This document shows, piece after piece, positions 29,208-39,167 of a DNA stretch of 64,000 bases. The stretch's first letter is position 1, and each line of letters begins with the position of its first letter. The notes below the pieces were generated by a model. It made no database searches, was not told where the DNA came from, and was given only the letters and a program-made list of their open reading frames with translations. The translations under genes were made by a program, and so were the position numbers. The stretch is from a cyanobacterium endosymbiont of Epithemia clementina EcSB (lineage in GTDB: Bacteria; Cyanobacteriota; Cyanobacteriia; Cyanobacteriales; Microcystaceae). The stretch is taken from NCBI RefSeq assembly GCF_029919255.1, contig NZ_CP123991.1, forward strand, positions 1,729,110 to 1,793,109, read 5' to 3'.

Positions 29208-29435
29208 AAGGAAAGGTCTTCATTTTGAAGCAAACCACTCGAGACTACTATAGCAAGAATAAATAGTTCTATTGCTGTTATGAACATTAAAGTTTAGGAA
29301 AACAAACACACTAACGGTAATCCAGAATCTAGATATTTTTCTCAAGAAGAAACGTACATAGAAAACTATATCAATCGTTTTTAAAATTTTTTCAATAAAA
29401 ACTTATCAAAATTATTTTGAGATTATTATCACTAT

Positions 29436-29471
29436 GATAATTAATTTAATTGTTAGATTAAATTAATTATC
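29436..29471 (-). terminator. Hairpin at the DUF3593 pseudogene end
   Basis: GATAATTAATTTAAT (29436-29450) pairs perfectly with 29457-29471 around a 6-base loop. The decayed reading frame's TAA lies within it, so it is probably the old terminator. Confidence 0.55.
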
Positions 29472-29750
29472 GATTTTATTATTTTTCTTGTATTCCATAA
29501 TTCCTTCAAAAAATCCCAAAATAACTAAAATATTAGAGATACTTAAAAAAGATTCTGCACCATCATGTAACTAATCAATATTAGCCAAGAGCTCTCCGTA
29601 ACTGGTTCTAGCATAAATGTCAGCCGGAATGGTCATAGCTACCAATGTTAAAAGTACATAAAAGCTAATCAAAGCTAACTTCGGCGTTTTTAAACCCTAG
29701 TAAGAATCGACAAGAACTCTAGATCGGAAAATAACAAAATAATAAATAAG
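29463..29750 (-). pseudogene. DUF3593 membrane protein pseudogene
   Basis: The minus strand encodes LKTPKLALISFYVLLTLVAM, then IPADIYARTSYGELLANID, a stop (TAG), and LHDGAESFLSISNILVILGF with a charged end. The order KTPxLALIGFY...TIPA.IYA...YGE.LAN.DWLHGGAE.FLTLSNIL.V.GF is that of DUF3593. The TAG replaces the Trp of DWLH. The N-terminal part (SLDLEFLSILT-like) is in another frame. The neighbouring DUF2499 gene is also dead. Confidence 0.85.
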
Positions 29751-29796
29751 CTATCTTAAGACATATTTTAAATATTCAATAAACTATTAATGATCA

Positions 29797-30103
29797 TTAA
29801 TAGATAACATCTTGACGAGAACAACACCAAATTCGCTAAGCAGCACTAGAAAGAGTACAATTACCAACAACTGTTATGACTGCTTGTAAAGTGATTAACC
29901 ATAAAAAGGGGAGATTGTCAAAAAATGCCATGTACAAGCACAAATAGCACTTAATAAAGCAGGTAACATCCCTAAAGACAGCCATCGCCAATAATAATCT
30001 TTAGTCACTTCTCCATAAGTCCAAATTAAACAGATTCCTGATATCCACTCAATGACGCTAGACATTATGAAATATCCAGGCGGGAATTGAAAGTGTGTTC
30101 ATA
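29797..30103 (-). pseudogene. DUF2499 membrane protein pseudogene
   Basis: From ATG 30103 the frame reads MNTLSIPAWIFH, then shifts by one base into MSSVIEWISGICLIWTYGEV, continuing through YYWRWLSLGMLPALLSAICA and CTWHFLTISPFYG. After another shift WLITLQAVITVVGNCTL follows. This is the DUF2499 pattern (IPTWIIHISSVIEW...WTYGE...MLPAL.SAMCACTWHFF...LQA..TVVGN.T). Two frameshifts and stops show it is not functional. DUF2499 and DUF3593 are often adjacent in cyanobacteria and have chloroplast relatives. Confidence 0.88.
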
Positions 30104-30127
30104 AATTTTAGAATCGATAATTGATCA

Positions 30128-31087
30128 TTATTTCGTCTCTATCCAATTAATGACTTTTTTTCCTAAATTAGTGTTATCTAGACGATCAATCTCTCTAATA
30201 CCAGTTGGACTGGTAACATTGACTTCTGTTAGATAACCACCAATAACATCAATCCCGACAAAATACAAGCCGTTTTTTTGTAGTCTTGGCCCTAAAATCT
30301 CACAAATTTCTAATTCTCTGGAGGTAACTTCCGTTCTTTCACTTCTTCCACCAACGGCCATATTTCCCCGAAATTCTTTACCAGTCGGGATTCGATTAAC
30401 TGCCCCAATAGGTTGACCATCAAGGAGAATAATTCGTTTATCCCCATCCTTTGCCTCAGGAATAAAACGCTGTACCATTACAGCTTCTTGCCCATAAAAA
30501 GTACTGATTTCAATGAGAGAATTAAAATTGGGATCACTAGAATCTAACAGTAAAATTCCTTCCCCTGCTTTCCCTCCTAAAGGTTTGAGAATTGCTAATT
30601 TCTTCTCTTCTACAAACTTACGAATAATTGTCTTATCCAAACTGACAATGGTTTCTGGCATTACTGAGTAAAATTGCAGAGTGTACATTTTTTCATTAGC
30701 TTCGCGCAATCCTTGAGGAGAATTAATCACTAAAGTTTTTTCAGGATTAATTAACTCTAAAATATAGGTAGCATAGAGATAGCGAACGGTAACCGGGGGA
30801 TCTTTCCTCATGAAAACTACATCCATGTCTTCTAGACACCTTAGAACTGTCTCCGAGATTTGATACCAATTAGGAACCGCTACCCATTTTTGACCTTGTA
30901 ACTTAACGGGAGTTAACTGAACTTGAGATAAGATTGTCCAGGCCTTTCCTTCAATAACACTAAGTTGATGCACTTGTGTTATCCAGACTTCATGACCGGC
31001 TGTTTGGGCTGCTTCCATGATAGCTACTGTACTATCGTGACCGGGATCTAACTGAGGTAGGGAATCAATAACAAAAGCAAATTTCAT
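30128..31087 (-). CDS. gshB: Glutathione synthetase
   Basis: GshB joins glycine to gamma-glutamylcysteine with ATP, the last step of glutathione synthesis. The 319-residue ATP-grasp enzyme starts MKFAFVIDSLPQLDPGHDST and shows MRKDPPVTVRYLYATYILEL, NSPQGLREANEKMYTL, the ATP-binding LKPLGGKAGEGILLL, VQRFIPEAKDGDKRIILLDG, and the C-terminal FVGIDVIGGYLTEVNVTSPT. It seems complete. The dead DUF2499 gene follows immediately, on the same strand. Confidence 0.97.
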   Translation of the reverse strand: MKFAFVIDSLPQLDPGHDSTVAIMEAAQTAGHEVWITQVHQLSVIEGKAWTILSQVQLTPVKLQGQKWVAVPNWYQISETVLRCLEDMDVVFMRKDPPVTVRYLYATYILELINPEKTLVINSPQGLREANEKMYTLQFYSVMPETIVSLDKTIIRKFVEEKKLAILKPLGGKAGEGILLLDSSDPNFNSLIEISTFYGQEAVMVQRFIPEAKDGDKRIILLDGQPIGAVNRIPTGKEFRGNMAVGGRSERTEVTSRELEICEILGPRLQKNGLYFVGIDVIGGYLTEVNVTSPTGIREIDRLDNTNLGKKVINWIETK

Positions 31088-31180
31088 TTGTACAGAAAAT
31101 AGGGAATAGGTAGCACTAAAGATGTCGCAATTTATTAGAGTAGTGCTTTTAGTAATTTATAATGGATAACAAAACAATTA

Positions 31181-31201
31181 CCTCTCTTTAAAAAAGAGAG
31201 G
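31181..31201 (-). terminator. Probable mtnP terminator
   Basis: CCTCTCTTT (31181-31189) pairs with AAAGAGAGG (31193-31201), 47 bases past the mtnP stop. On the minus strand the stem is followed by TAATTGTTTTG. This is a plausible rho-independent terminator. Confidence 0.6.
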
Positions 31202-31247
31202 ATCATGAAGATAGTCAGTTTTTTCCTTCAAGAGAAAAGTTTTAGAC

Positions 31248-32141
31248 CTAAATTAATCCATTGTCCATCGGTAAATATTTTTGGATTAATACCGCTAACT
31301 TTTCTCTAGTTTCCGGTGGAATCTTATCCCAAGGAGTTAACCCTGCATATTCCAAAGCATTATGGGCTTTGGATACTGGCGGATTTTCACTCAACCTTCT
31401 TACTGTCTCTAAAATCACCTTTTGGGCATTAACGGCATTGTGGTTTGAATTGTCAATGACCATCTCAACGGTGACATGCTCATGGTCCGGGTGCCAACAA
31501 TCATAATCCGTAACTAATGCTAGGGTAGCATAGGCAATTTCTGCTTCTCTACTGAGTTTCGCTTCAGTTAAATTAGTCATTCCAATGATAGACGCGCCCC
31601 AACTGCGATAGAGGTTAGACTCAGCAATGGTAGAAAAGGCTGGCCCTTCTATGCAAACATAGGTTCCTCCTCTGTGTAAGGTAGTGTCAGGTAAGTTAAG
31701 ACTTTCCACTGCATTCCCTAACATAGCGGCTAATTGGTTACAAACTGGATGTCCAAAACCGATATGAGCGACCATTCCTTCCCCGAAAAAGGTAGAAATT
31801 CGATTACGGGTGCGATCAATGAATTGATCAGGAATAATTAAATCACAGGGTTTAATTTCGGCTTTGAGTGATCCTACAGCAGAAGCTGAGATAAGGTATT
31901 CTATCCCTAATTGTTTCATGCCGTGGATATTTGCACGAAAAGGCAATTCTGAGGGAATTAAATGATGATTTCGTCCATGACGGGCAAGAAAGGCTACAGG
32001 AGTTCCTTCAATAGTTCCTAAAATGTAAGCGTCGGAAGGGGAACCAAAGGGGGTATCGAGGTGGACTTCTTGGACATTTTGGAGAGCATCTATTTGGTAT
32101 AAACCACTACCACCTAGGACACCAATTTTTGCTTGAATCAT
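31248..32141 (-). CDS. mtnP: 5'-methylthioadenosine phosphorylase
   Basis: MtnP splits methylthioadenosine, a by-product of polyamine synthesis, into adenine and methylthioribose-1-phosphate. The 297-residue enzyme starts [15 protein letters not shown], with [53 protein letters not shown], and [20 protein letters not shown] followed by VTDYDCW. These are the phosphate, base and ribose contacts of the purine phosphorylase family. It lies between leuA and gshB, all reading leftward but with separate spacers. Confidence 0.97.
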   Translation of the reverse strand: MIQAKIGVLGGSGLYQIDALQNVQEVHLDTPFGSPSDAYILGTIEGTPVAFLARHGRNHHLIPSELPFRANIHGMKQLGIEYLISASAVGSLKAEIKPCDLIIPDQFIDRTRNRISTFFGEGMVAHIGFGHPVCNQLAAMLGNAVESLNLPDTTLHRGGTYVCIEGPAFSTIAESNLYRSWGASIIGMTNLTEAKLSREAEIAYATLALVTDYDCWHPDHEHVTVEMVIDNSNHNAVNAQKVILETVRRLSENPPVSKAHNALEYAGLTPWDKIPPETREKLAVLIQKYLPMDNGLI

Positions 32142-32260
32142 AATTTGCTTTAGAATTGAGCCAAGGACATCATATCGTCAAAATAAGAAAAGTATGGGGG
32201 TAAGCAAATTCCTAATTTTCAAAAGTCGAGGTAGTTTTTCTTTCCAAACAACACCTAATT

Positions 32261-33853
32261 CTAATTTATTAGTGTCACTTGTGACTTCTGCTGAATTGCA
32301 CCATAAAGATGATTCAAGGCACTAATATAAGCTCGTGCCGAAGCAGTGATAATATCAGTATTGGCTGCATATCCTAAATAGATGCGGTCTTCATGGCTTA
32401 GGCGAATTGTAACCTCCCCTATCGCATCAATTCCAGCAGTGACAGATTTCACAGAAAACTCAATTAACTCATTGGGAACATTAACCACACGGTTAATAGC
32501 TTTGTAAACCGCATCTATGGGACCAGTTCCAATGGCTGCATCGGTTAATTCCTGACCATCAGGAGTCCTTAGGGTAACAGTAGCCGTGGGAACAGCATGA
32601 TCTCCACAGGAGACCTGGACCAATTCCAAACGGAACAGTTCAGGGGCTTGTTGAATTTCTTCGTTAATGATCGCTGCTAAGTCCCAGTCGGTAATTTTTT
32701 TCTTTTTATCGGCCACTTCTTTAAAACGTAAGAAAGCGCTATTAATCTCCGTATCTGATAATTCGAACCCTAATTCCTTCAAATAACTACGGAAAGCACT
32801 ACGCCCCGATAGTTTGCCCAAGACAATTTTATTGTGGGTTAACCCGATGGATTCTGCATCCATAATCTCATAGGTTAACTTGTGTTTTAGTACTCCATCT
32901 TGATGGATACCCGACTCGTGGGCAAAAGCATTAGTTCCCACAATTGCCTTATTAGGTTGTACCATCATTCCAGTTAGTTGGGAGACGAGACGAGAGGTGC
33001 GATAAATTTCTTTCGTGTTAATCTGAGTGAGAGGTTCAGTAGAGTCGGGGGAACGACCGAAGAAGGGATTAAAATATTGACGGCGCACGTGCAAAGCCAT
33101 CACTAATTCTTCTAACGCAGCATTACCAGCCCTTTCTCCGATCCCATTAATAGTACATTCAAGTTGTCTAGCTCCATTTTTAACTGCTTCGAGAAAATTA
33201 GCCACTGCTAACCCTAGATCATTGTGGCCGTGAACGGAGATAATAGCCTGATCAATATTGGGAACATTTTCTCTAATACCGCTAATTAATGCACCAAATT
33301 CACTGGGAGTTGTGTAACCGACTGTATCAGGAATATTAAGGGTAGTTGCACCGGCTGAGATCGCTTTTTCGAGGACTTGATACAAAAATTTAGGGTCACT
33401 TCGTCCTGCATCTTCAGGAGAAAATTCCACATCATCCACAAAGGTTTTGGCGTAAGCTACCATTTCAGGAACAATAGCTAAGACTTCCTGGCGGGTTTTT
33501 TTGAGTTTGTATTCGAGGTGAATATCTGAGGTGGCTAGAAAGGTATGTATACGAGCTTTTACCGCGGGTTTAAGAGCTTCCCCAGCTGCTCGAATATCCT
33601 TCTCGGTTGCTCTCGCTAACCCACAGATGGTAGGTCCAGTTTTGGTTCCCACAGTTTGGGCAATTTTTTGAACTGCCTCAAAGTCCCCAGGACTAGCGTA
33701 GGGAAATCCTGCTTCAATGATGTCAACTCCAAGTCGTGCGAGTGATCGAGCGATGGTTAGTTTTTCTTCAACCGTCAAACTTGCGCCAGGGGACTGTTCT
33801 CCATCTCGTAGAGTTGTGTCAAAAATAATAATCCGGTCAGAGTGATTACTCAT
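32261..33853 (-). CDS. leuA: 2-isopropylmalate synthase
   Basis: LeuA condenses acetyl-CoA and 2-oxoisovalerate in the first committed step of leucine synthesis. The 530-residue protein has an N-terminal TIM barrel with [40 protein letters not shown] and the metal-binding [20 protein letters not shown], plus [14 protein letters not shown]. The C-terminal regulatory LeuA dimer domain (about 395-525) binds leucine for feedback inhibition. It is complete. Confidence 0.98.
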   Translation of the reverse strand: MSNHSDRIIIFDTTLRDGEQSPGASLTVEEKLTIARSLARLGVDIIEAGFPYASPGDFEAVQKIAQTVGTKTGPTICGLARATEKDIRAAGEALKPAVKARIHTFLATSDIHLEYKLKKTRQEVLAIVPEMVAYAKTFVDDVEFSPEDAGRSDPKFLYQVLEKAISAGATTLNIPDTVGYTTPSEFGALISGIRENVPNIDQAIISVHGHNDLGLAVANFLEAVKNGARQLECTINGIGERAGNAALEELVMALHVRRQYFNPFFGRSPDSTEPLTQINTKEIYRTSRLVSQLTGMMVQPNKAIVGTNAFAHESGIHQDGVLKHKLTYEIMDAESIGLTHNKIVLGKLSGRSAFRSYLKELGFELSDTEINSAFLRFKEVADKKKKITDWDLAAIINEEIQQAPELFRLELVQVSCGDHAVPTATVTLRTPDGQELTDAAIGTGPIDAVYKAINRVVNVPNELIEFSVKSVTAGIDAIGEVTIRLSHEDRIYLGYAANTDIITASARAYISALNHLYGAIQQKSQVTLIN

Positions 33854-34033
33854 AGCCCAACTCGCACTAAATTATTAAGAATATTGTTGATTTCAGTATC
33901 CTCTGAAATTATAGCAATTTTCTCTGAATTCTAAGCCATAAATTTTCTTGGGTTAAAGACTCCCGATATTTCAGTTATGTTTTAAATCCTTAATCTATAT
34001 AAAACTAATTCTCTACGATTTCTATCTGCTTCT

Positions 34034-34280
34034 GTGGAAATGATGTCAATATTCAAACAGCTTCGACAAATATCAACTGTGAGCTTCATGGTAGCTGCTG
34101 ATGTCAGTTTAGCTCATCCCTCTACAACCCTAACTCAAGATTTCTATCGTTCCCAATCCTATTATCCTATTGTCAAGGTTATGCTAGAGATTATGCTAAT
34201 CGATATACTAGCTTTTTGGCGGAGATGCTAGATGAGCAGTTAGTGGAGCTGCTATTGAGAGTATTATGGCTTTTATAAAC
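34034..34280 (+). pseudogene. Exported glycine-zipper protein pseudogene
   Basis: One frame gives an N-terminal signal-like stretch (IFKQLRQISTVSFMVAADVS then LAHPS). A second frame carries YCQGYARDYANRYTS, the conserved segment before the glycine zipper of a common cyanobacterial exported family. A third frame carries AVSGAAIESIM, the altered zipper. At least two frameshifts and a stop break it, so no full product is possible. Confidence 0.6.
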
Positions 34281-34467
34281 AAGCTTTTTTTACTTGTATA
34301 AAAAAAATAGATAAATTTTAAGATAAAATTTCAGAAATTAGTTTTTTTATAAAAAATAAATTATGCTATAGTTAACAACAAAGTTTTTAACTATAGTCAT
34401 GATTGACTTTGAAGCTAGTTCTGGTAAAGCTTAAGAACTTCCAGAGGGAACTACGATCAATCTCAGT

Positions 34468-34524
34468 AATATTAGATATCTGTCTTCTTATGAAAGAACC
34501 AGAAGAAGACAGATATCTAATATT
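34468..34524 (+). terminator. Perfect 21-bp hairpin with T-run
   Basis: Bases 34468-34488 are the exact reverse complement of 34504-34524, with a 15-base loop. The right arm runs directly into TATTTTTTAG. The T-run gives it plus-strand terminator form. No intact gene precedes it, only a short broken frame from 34399. Confidence 0.75.
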
Positions 34525-34864
34525 TTTTAGAAAAAATTTAATGAGTACCAAAAAGAATCAACTGTTTTATAGATAAGATAAAGTGCAGAAAATCCACTAA
34601 AAAATAAATAATTTATTACTGTATTGATAGTATCCAATTTTAAATTGACACTCTGAGAAATATTATTAAGGCGAAGCTATTTTAGAATAAAAAGTGATGG
34701 GGTCTTTTCTATTCTAGAAAAATTTATTTATTTTATCTTTATTAGGATGTTCTTGTAGTTCTTTTTACAACATCTATTGTTATTTGATAAGCCGCCTTTA
34801 TTTTGTGTTTTTACCTTATTTTATTATTCCGTCTTTGACGGCGTGGATACTTCCATTTTTTTGA

Positions 34865-34920
34865 CTCTTTTATTCATACTAAATAGCTTAATTTTAAGCT
34901 ATTTAGTATGAATAAAAGAG
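34865..34920. repeat. Perfect 26-bp inverted repeat, 4-base loop
   Basis: Bases 34865-34890 (start CTCTTTTATTCATACTAAAT) pair exactly with 34895-34920. It is the longest perfect stem I see in the window. It stands in gene-free DNA far from any intact gene. Confidence 0.9.
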
Positions 34921-35668
34921 GTATTATTTTTTAGTTAAAATTAAAAAAGTAGGAAGTTAATCACTATAATTATAGTTGAAGTAGATAAAAAAATATTTTT
35001 TAAACTCTACAGTTAGAACTGTAAAAATAATTGAGATAATTATACATATTTTAAAAAGCTATACAAGAATGCTGCAACCAAAATAACGCCATTATCTGGA
35101 ATAATCAGAGATTAATTTTATGCAGCTAAAGAAGTTACTTGTTGATGAAATAATTTCTTTAAAAAATAAGTGAAAAGCTAAATTTTAAAAAATACTGTTG
35201 TATCTAAGCAATAGCAAATATATTTTGCATAAAAATGAAGAAAATTTAAGTAAAAAGCAAAAAGTTAAATTAAACTGAGTGTATAAAACGTTGCCAATTT
35301 TATTAAGAAATACTCTAATTGAAAGAGAAATATATAACTATTTTGATAAAAATTATCGACTATATGTAATGACTATTGGAACTAGCTGATTGGGACCAAA
35401 AACTATTTTTTTAAAGATGTGTAACAATTGGTTAGCGTGTAATAAAATAAATTATTGCCTATTTCAGCTCAGGAATAGTAGAAAATATTAATAATAGATT
35501 AAAATTAAGTAGAAAAAATATTTCTATACTATAAAATTTGTCTTTATTTTTTAATTTTTACATTGCAATAGTTTGTTTGATATCATCAGGTTAATACAAC
35601 TAAGAAATAAAGTATAAAAGGGATAAGCTTAAATTTTACTAATCTAATATATCCCCGCTTCAGCCTAA

Positions 35669-36079
35669 TCAGAACTCCTTTTTATCAAGTTTATTTTGTT
35701 CTTTAGTTAGGACAAACTGACGTAATTTCAATAAATCAAAAGTCTGTCCTAATTTAAGAGGTAAAAGAGAAATTCCTTCTAATCTAGATTGTACCCAGCC
35801 ATCGCCCCAAACCCATTCATGATAGCCATCAATTCCTTGACTTAGTATTAGTCGTAAGCTGTTTTCATTAGCGATTTCTACTTGATGGCGGATGGAAACG
35901 AATCCTAGCCAACTAGTAAATACTATCCCTGCTTCTAAAGTATCAGGGAGTTCAGAGGATAGAGTTTGAGGAATGAGCCATTTACGGAGATTTTTTGTTT
36001 TTAGTAAACTATTACCAATAGTACTTTCATTAACATCAACAGCAATGCGTAAATGACTTTCTTGAAAATTTCCCAGCAT
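35669..36079 (-). CDS. SRPBCC-like conserved hypothetical
   Basis: This 136-residue protein looks like a small START/SRPBCC fold: strands in HLRIAVDVNESTIGNSLL, FTSWLGFVSIRHQVEIANEN, a turn GIDGYHEWVWGDGWVQSRLE, and a long final helix LKLGQTFDLLKLRQFV. The pattern GWVQSRLEGISLLPLKLGQT is one I associate with cyanobacterial hypotheticals. Function is unknown; the fold often binds lipids or pigments. It is single, and the neighbouring glcD gene is dead. Confidence 0.6.
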   Translation of the reverse strand: MLGNFQESHLRIAVDVNESTIGNSLLKTKNLRKWLIPQTLSSELPDTLEAGIVFTSWLGFVSIRHQVEIANENSLRLILSQGIDGYHEWVWGDGWVQSRLEGISLLPLKLGQTFDLLKLRQFVLTKEQNKLDKKEF

Positions 36080-36177
36080 ATTAGTTAAGTCAATAGTTGG
36101 ATAAGGATGAAGCTAACCGTAAGTTGAGGGAATAATTAATCGATTATTCTTTAATAGAATTTGACTCCCTTACACGC

Positions 36178-37368
36178 TTATAGTTTAACATCAACTGTCT
36201 CCTAATAATTTCTCTGAGTAGGAAAAACTTTATCATGGATATATAAATTATTGGGACTAAATGTTTGGCGTATATATCGCGTAGTTTCTAAATCAGTTTG
36301 ATTAAATATATAGGACATATAACAGTTTTTTATGGGTTCCAATACCGTGTTTTTCTGATAAACTTCTTTCAGACTCCACACAAAATTTAAGAATTACCCC
36401 CCTACCCCCTAATCCTTTGACTTCTTCCTATGCTTCTACTACAGCATTATCATCAAGAATTGATGGATGTAAGTTGTTATCTCTGGCATGAAAAATATTA
36501 GCAATTTAATAACCCTTAGTTTCCCCCAATTGACCAATCTATCACAAAACTTTCGCCAATTTAGTCCGAAAAATCACCACATCTTGAACAAAATAACTAG
36601 GACTAATCCTACTCATTTCAGCAAATATAATATCAACTACTGTTTGTCCGGCAGCCTCGATATTAGTAAAGTCGGCTAATAAAACACAAATTGCTTCTGG
36701 AGTTTTCAAAATGTGTAAAGTGATTTCAGTAGCAATCCTTAATGTCCTTTTAGACCCAATAAATAAATCAATTCATACCCAGGCATTTCGGGAACCGTTA
36801 CCCCAACATCCACAACTAAACCATCAGAAATAACGAATTTTAAGCCTACAACATGATTGGTTGTTACCCCATCTTTCAGACAGTGAAGGTTCTCTGAATT
36901 TTCCGCTACATTGCCCCCAATCGAACAAATAATGTGACTCGAAGGGTCAGAAGAATAGTAAAAACAAGCTCCACTTACCACTTGAGTAACCCATTTATTA
37001 ATTACCCTCAGTTGCACTGTCACCTGTTGATTTCTCAAGTCAATTTCCAGAATTTGTTTCATACCAGTGGTGACAATTGATATATATTATCCAGCCGGTA
37101 ATACCCCCCTGATAACCTTGTTACTACTCCTCCAGTTACCCAGGTAATTTGATGATCATGGCAAATTTTTACTAGCGGCAGCCATTTCTTCAGTGGTTTT
37201 AGGTAGAAAAACTACAGCGGGCCGTTGATGATAACGAGTTAATCGGTCAAATTCGTAGGTAATGAGTTCTTCTTTGCGCTGGACTACTCGATCTTTACCT
37301 ATAGCTGTTGCAAAGGTTTTGATAAGCTGTTTGCATTTCTTTTCAGCTTCAGACACAGTGAAGGTCAA
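36178..37368 (-). pseudogene. glcD: Glycolate dehydrogenase GlcD pseudogene
   Basis: Ruins of the FAD subunit of glycolate dehydrogenase, which oxidises glycolate in photorespiration. The N-terminus is kept at 37368-37156 (RKEELITYEFDRLTRYHQRP, VVFLPKTTEEMAA). The region coding the FAD-binding glycine loop is missing or scrambled. At 37062-36739 a second open piece gives SIGGNVAENSENLHCLKDGV and VTVPEMPGYELIYLLG. Further left, fragments such as EAAGQTVVDIIFAEMSRIS, IFHARDNNLHPSILDDNAVV, HGIGTH and FNQTDLETTRYIRQTFSPNN match the C-terminal half in different frames. Many shifts and stops are present. Confidence 0.95.
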
Positions 37369-37685
37369 TAAATTTTAAATCATTGTATTTGGGAAAGTTA
37401 TCTAGTTAAGATTCTGCGCACGCCCATTTAATTTTAAGCCAAAAAAGCACAATCCCTCTTTTGTCTAAATTCTAGCACGTGATCACAGACACACATAATA
37501 AAAGGTAACGACTTTTAACCATTTAATCTATTTTGGGAACATTAACCCAGCCATCAACGTTCAGATAGATGGTAATGATTAATAGTAATGATTAAATTTA
37601 CTTATAAAAAAAAGTGAATTCTTCCTTATTGACAAATAGGGTGTATTCTTTAAATGTGAGTGTGTTGTGTGAGGAAATAAACAAG
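37369..37685. other. Spacer between dead glcD and glmM
   Basis: Divergent spacer of 317 bases that probably holds the glmM promoter. The frame starting at ATG 37614 joins glmM in phase but lacks a ribosome site and I treat it as leader. Confidence 0.5.
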
Positions 37686-39167
37686 ATGGTAAGTTCTCTA
37701 TCTCGTAATGGAAGCAGTTGGATGGACCGTGTCAGTGCCACCATAAACCCAGGTTTCCTGGGACAATTAGCCCATCTCCCCAATAGCCCCTTATTTGGAA
37801 CCGATGGCATCCGTGGTAGGGCAGGTGACTTGTTAACTGCCCCCTTTGTCCTTCAACTTGGATTTCGGGCAGGACAAGTTTTAAAAGTAAATCGGGTAAC
37901 TTCAGGTCCGGTGATTATTGGGCAAGATTCCCGAAACTCTAGCGACATGTTGGCCATGGCTATGGCTGCTGGGTTGACTTCTGCTGGGCTAGAAGTCTGG
38001 CAATTAGGTTTGTGTCCTACTCCTTGTGTTTCTTATCTGACACGCACCAGTGATGCGGTAGGGGGAATTATGATCTCTGCAAGCCATAACCCCCCCGAGG
38101 ATAATGGAATTAAATTCTTTAACCATGAAGGAACAAAACTAAGTCAAGTGTTAACACAACAGATTGAAGAAGGGTTACGCGGTAATTTCTCCTTAGATCA
38201 TCTCTCCTTAGATCATCTCTCCTTAGATCATCCTCGAGAATGGGGAAAAACCTACTATCAGCCAGGTTTAGTAGATAAGTATTGCCAATTTTTACAGGAT
38301 ACTCTTCCGCCAAATCTAAATTTAGAGGGAATGCGAGTAGTTTTAGATTTGGCTTGGGGGGCATCGGTGAATGTGGCTGTTCAGGCTTTTAAATCACTGG
38401 GGGCGCAGGTGATATGTTTACACGATTGCCCTAATGGTGATTGCATTAATGTGAATTGTGGCTCAACCCATCTTGATTTACTTAAACAGGCAATCAAGGA
38501 ACATCAAGCTGATTTAGGATTTGCTTTTGATGGAGATGCAGATCGGGTAATGGCTGTCGATGGTCAAGGAAGGGTAGTTGATGGTGACTATATTCTATAT
38601 CTGTGGGGAAAACATCTTCTTCAAAAAGGAAAACTGCCTAATAATCTTTTAGTAGGAACGGTGATGGCTAACCTAGGATTTGAAAGGGCTTGGAAAAACT
38701 TAGGGGGTCAATTTATGCGGACGTCAGTAGGCGATCGCTATGTTCAAGCCAAAATGTGGGAAACTGGAGCAATGCTTGGGGGTGAACAGTCAGGCCACAT
38801 CATTTGTCATCATTATGGCGTGTCTGGAGATGGGGTACAAACTGCCCTTCACTTAGCAGCTTTAGTTCGTCAGTCTGAGGAATCTTTAGCCACCCTAGTA
38901 GATAATAGTTTCCAAACCTATCCCCAAATTTTACGTAATGTTCGTGTGGAGGACCGCGATCGGCGTCACTCTTGGCAAGAATGTATTCCGTTAAGAAAAG
39001 CCATCACCCAAGCAGAAATAGGGATGGGAAATGCTGGTCGGGTTTTAGTTCGTCCTTCTGGGACGGAACCTTTAATTAGAGTCATGGTAGAGTCAGTAAG
39101 TGCTAAAGATGCTCATGAGTGGGTTGAATATTTAGTGAAAGTTGTTGAGCGATATTTAGCAAATTAA
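37686..39167 (+). CDS. glmM: Phosphoglucosamine mutase
   Basis: GlmM converts glucosamine-6-phosphate to glucosamine-1-phosphate for peptidoglycan precursors. I start it at ATG 37686 ([12 protein letters not shown]) because GAGGAAA lies 9 bases upstream and relatives begin similarly; the in-frame ATG at 37614 would add 24 residues. Landmarks are [16 protein letters not shown], the phospho-serine loop [17 protein letters not shown], the metal loop [28 protein letters not shown] and the phosphate-binding [13 protein letters not shown]. Near residue 169 a 15-base unit is repeated three times, giving [14 protein letters not shown] in a surface loop. Confidence 0.96.
   Translation: MVSSLSRNGSSWMDRVSATINPGFLGQLAHLPNSPLFGTDGIRGRAGDLLTAPFVLQLGFRAGQVLKVNRVTSGPVIIGQDSRNSSDMLAMAMAAGLTSAGLEVWQLGLCPTPCVSYLTRTSDAVGGIMISASHNPPEDNGIKFFNHEGTKLSQVLTQQIEEGLRGNFSLDHLSLDHLSLDHPREWGKTYYQPGLVDKYCQFLQDTLPPNLNLEGMRVVLDLAWGASVNVAVQAFKSLGAQVICLHDCPNGDCINVNCGSTHLDLLKQAIKEHQADLGFAFDGDADRVMAVDGQGRVVDGDYILYLWGKHLLQKGKLPNNLLVGTVMANLGFERAWKNLGGQFMRTSVGDRYVQAKMWETGAMLGGEQSGHIICHHYGVSGDGVQTALHLAALVRQSEESLATLVDNSFQTYPQILRNVRVEDRDRRHSWQECIPLRKAITQAEIGMGNAGRVLVRPSGTEPLIRVMVESVSAKDAHEWVEYLVKVVERYLAN
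38188..38232 (+). repeat. Three tandem 15-base repeats inside glmM
   Basis: TCTCCTTAGATCATC occurs three times in a row without change (38188-38202, 38203-38217, 38218-38232). It keeps the reading frame and encodes repeated LSLDH. It looks like recent slippage within a loop of GlmM. Confidence 0.95.

Larger units (their letters stand above)
34281..35668. other. 1.4-kb AT-rich spacer with two long hairpins
   Basis: No family signature is found. A short frame from ATG 34399 (MIDFEASSGKA, then TAA, then ELPEGTTINLSNI in frame) precedes the hairpin at 34468-34524. It may be the remains of a very small gene. The rest is extremely AT-rich. Confidence 0.5.
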
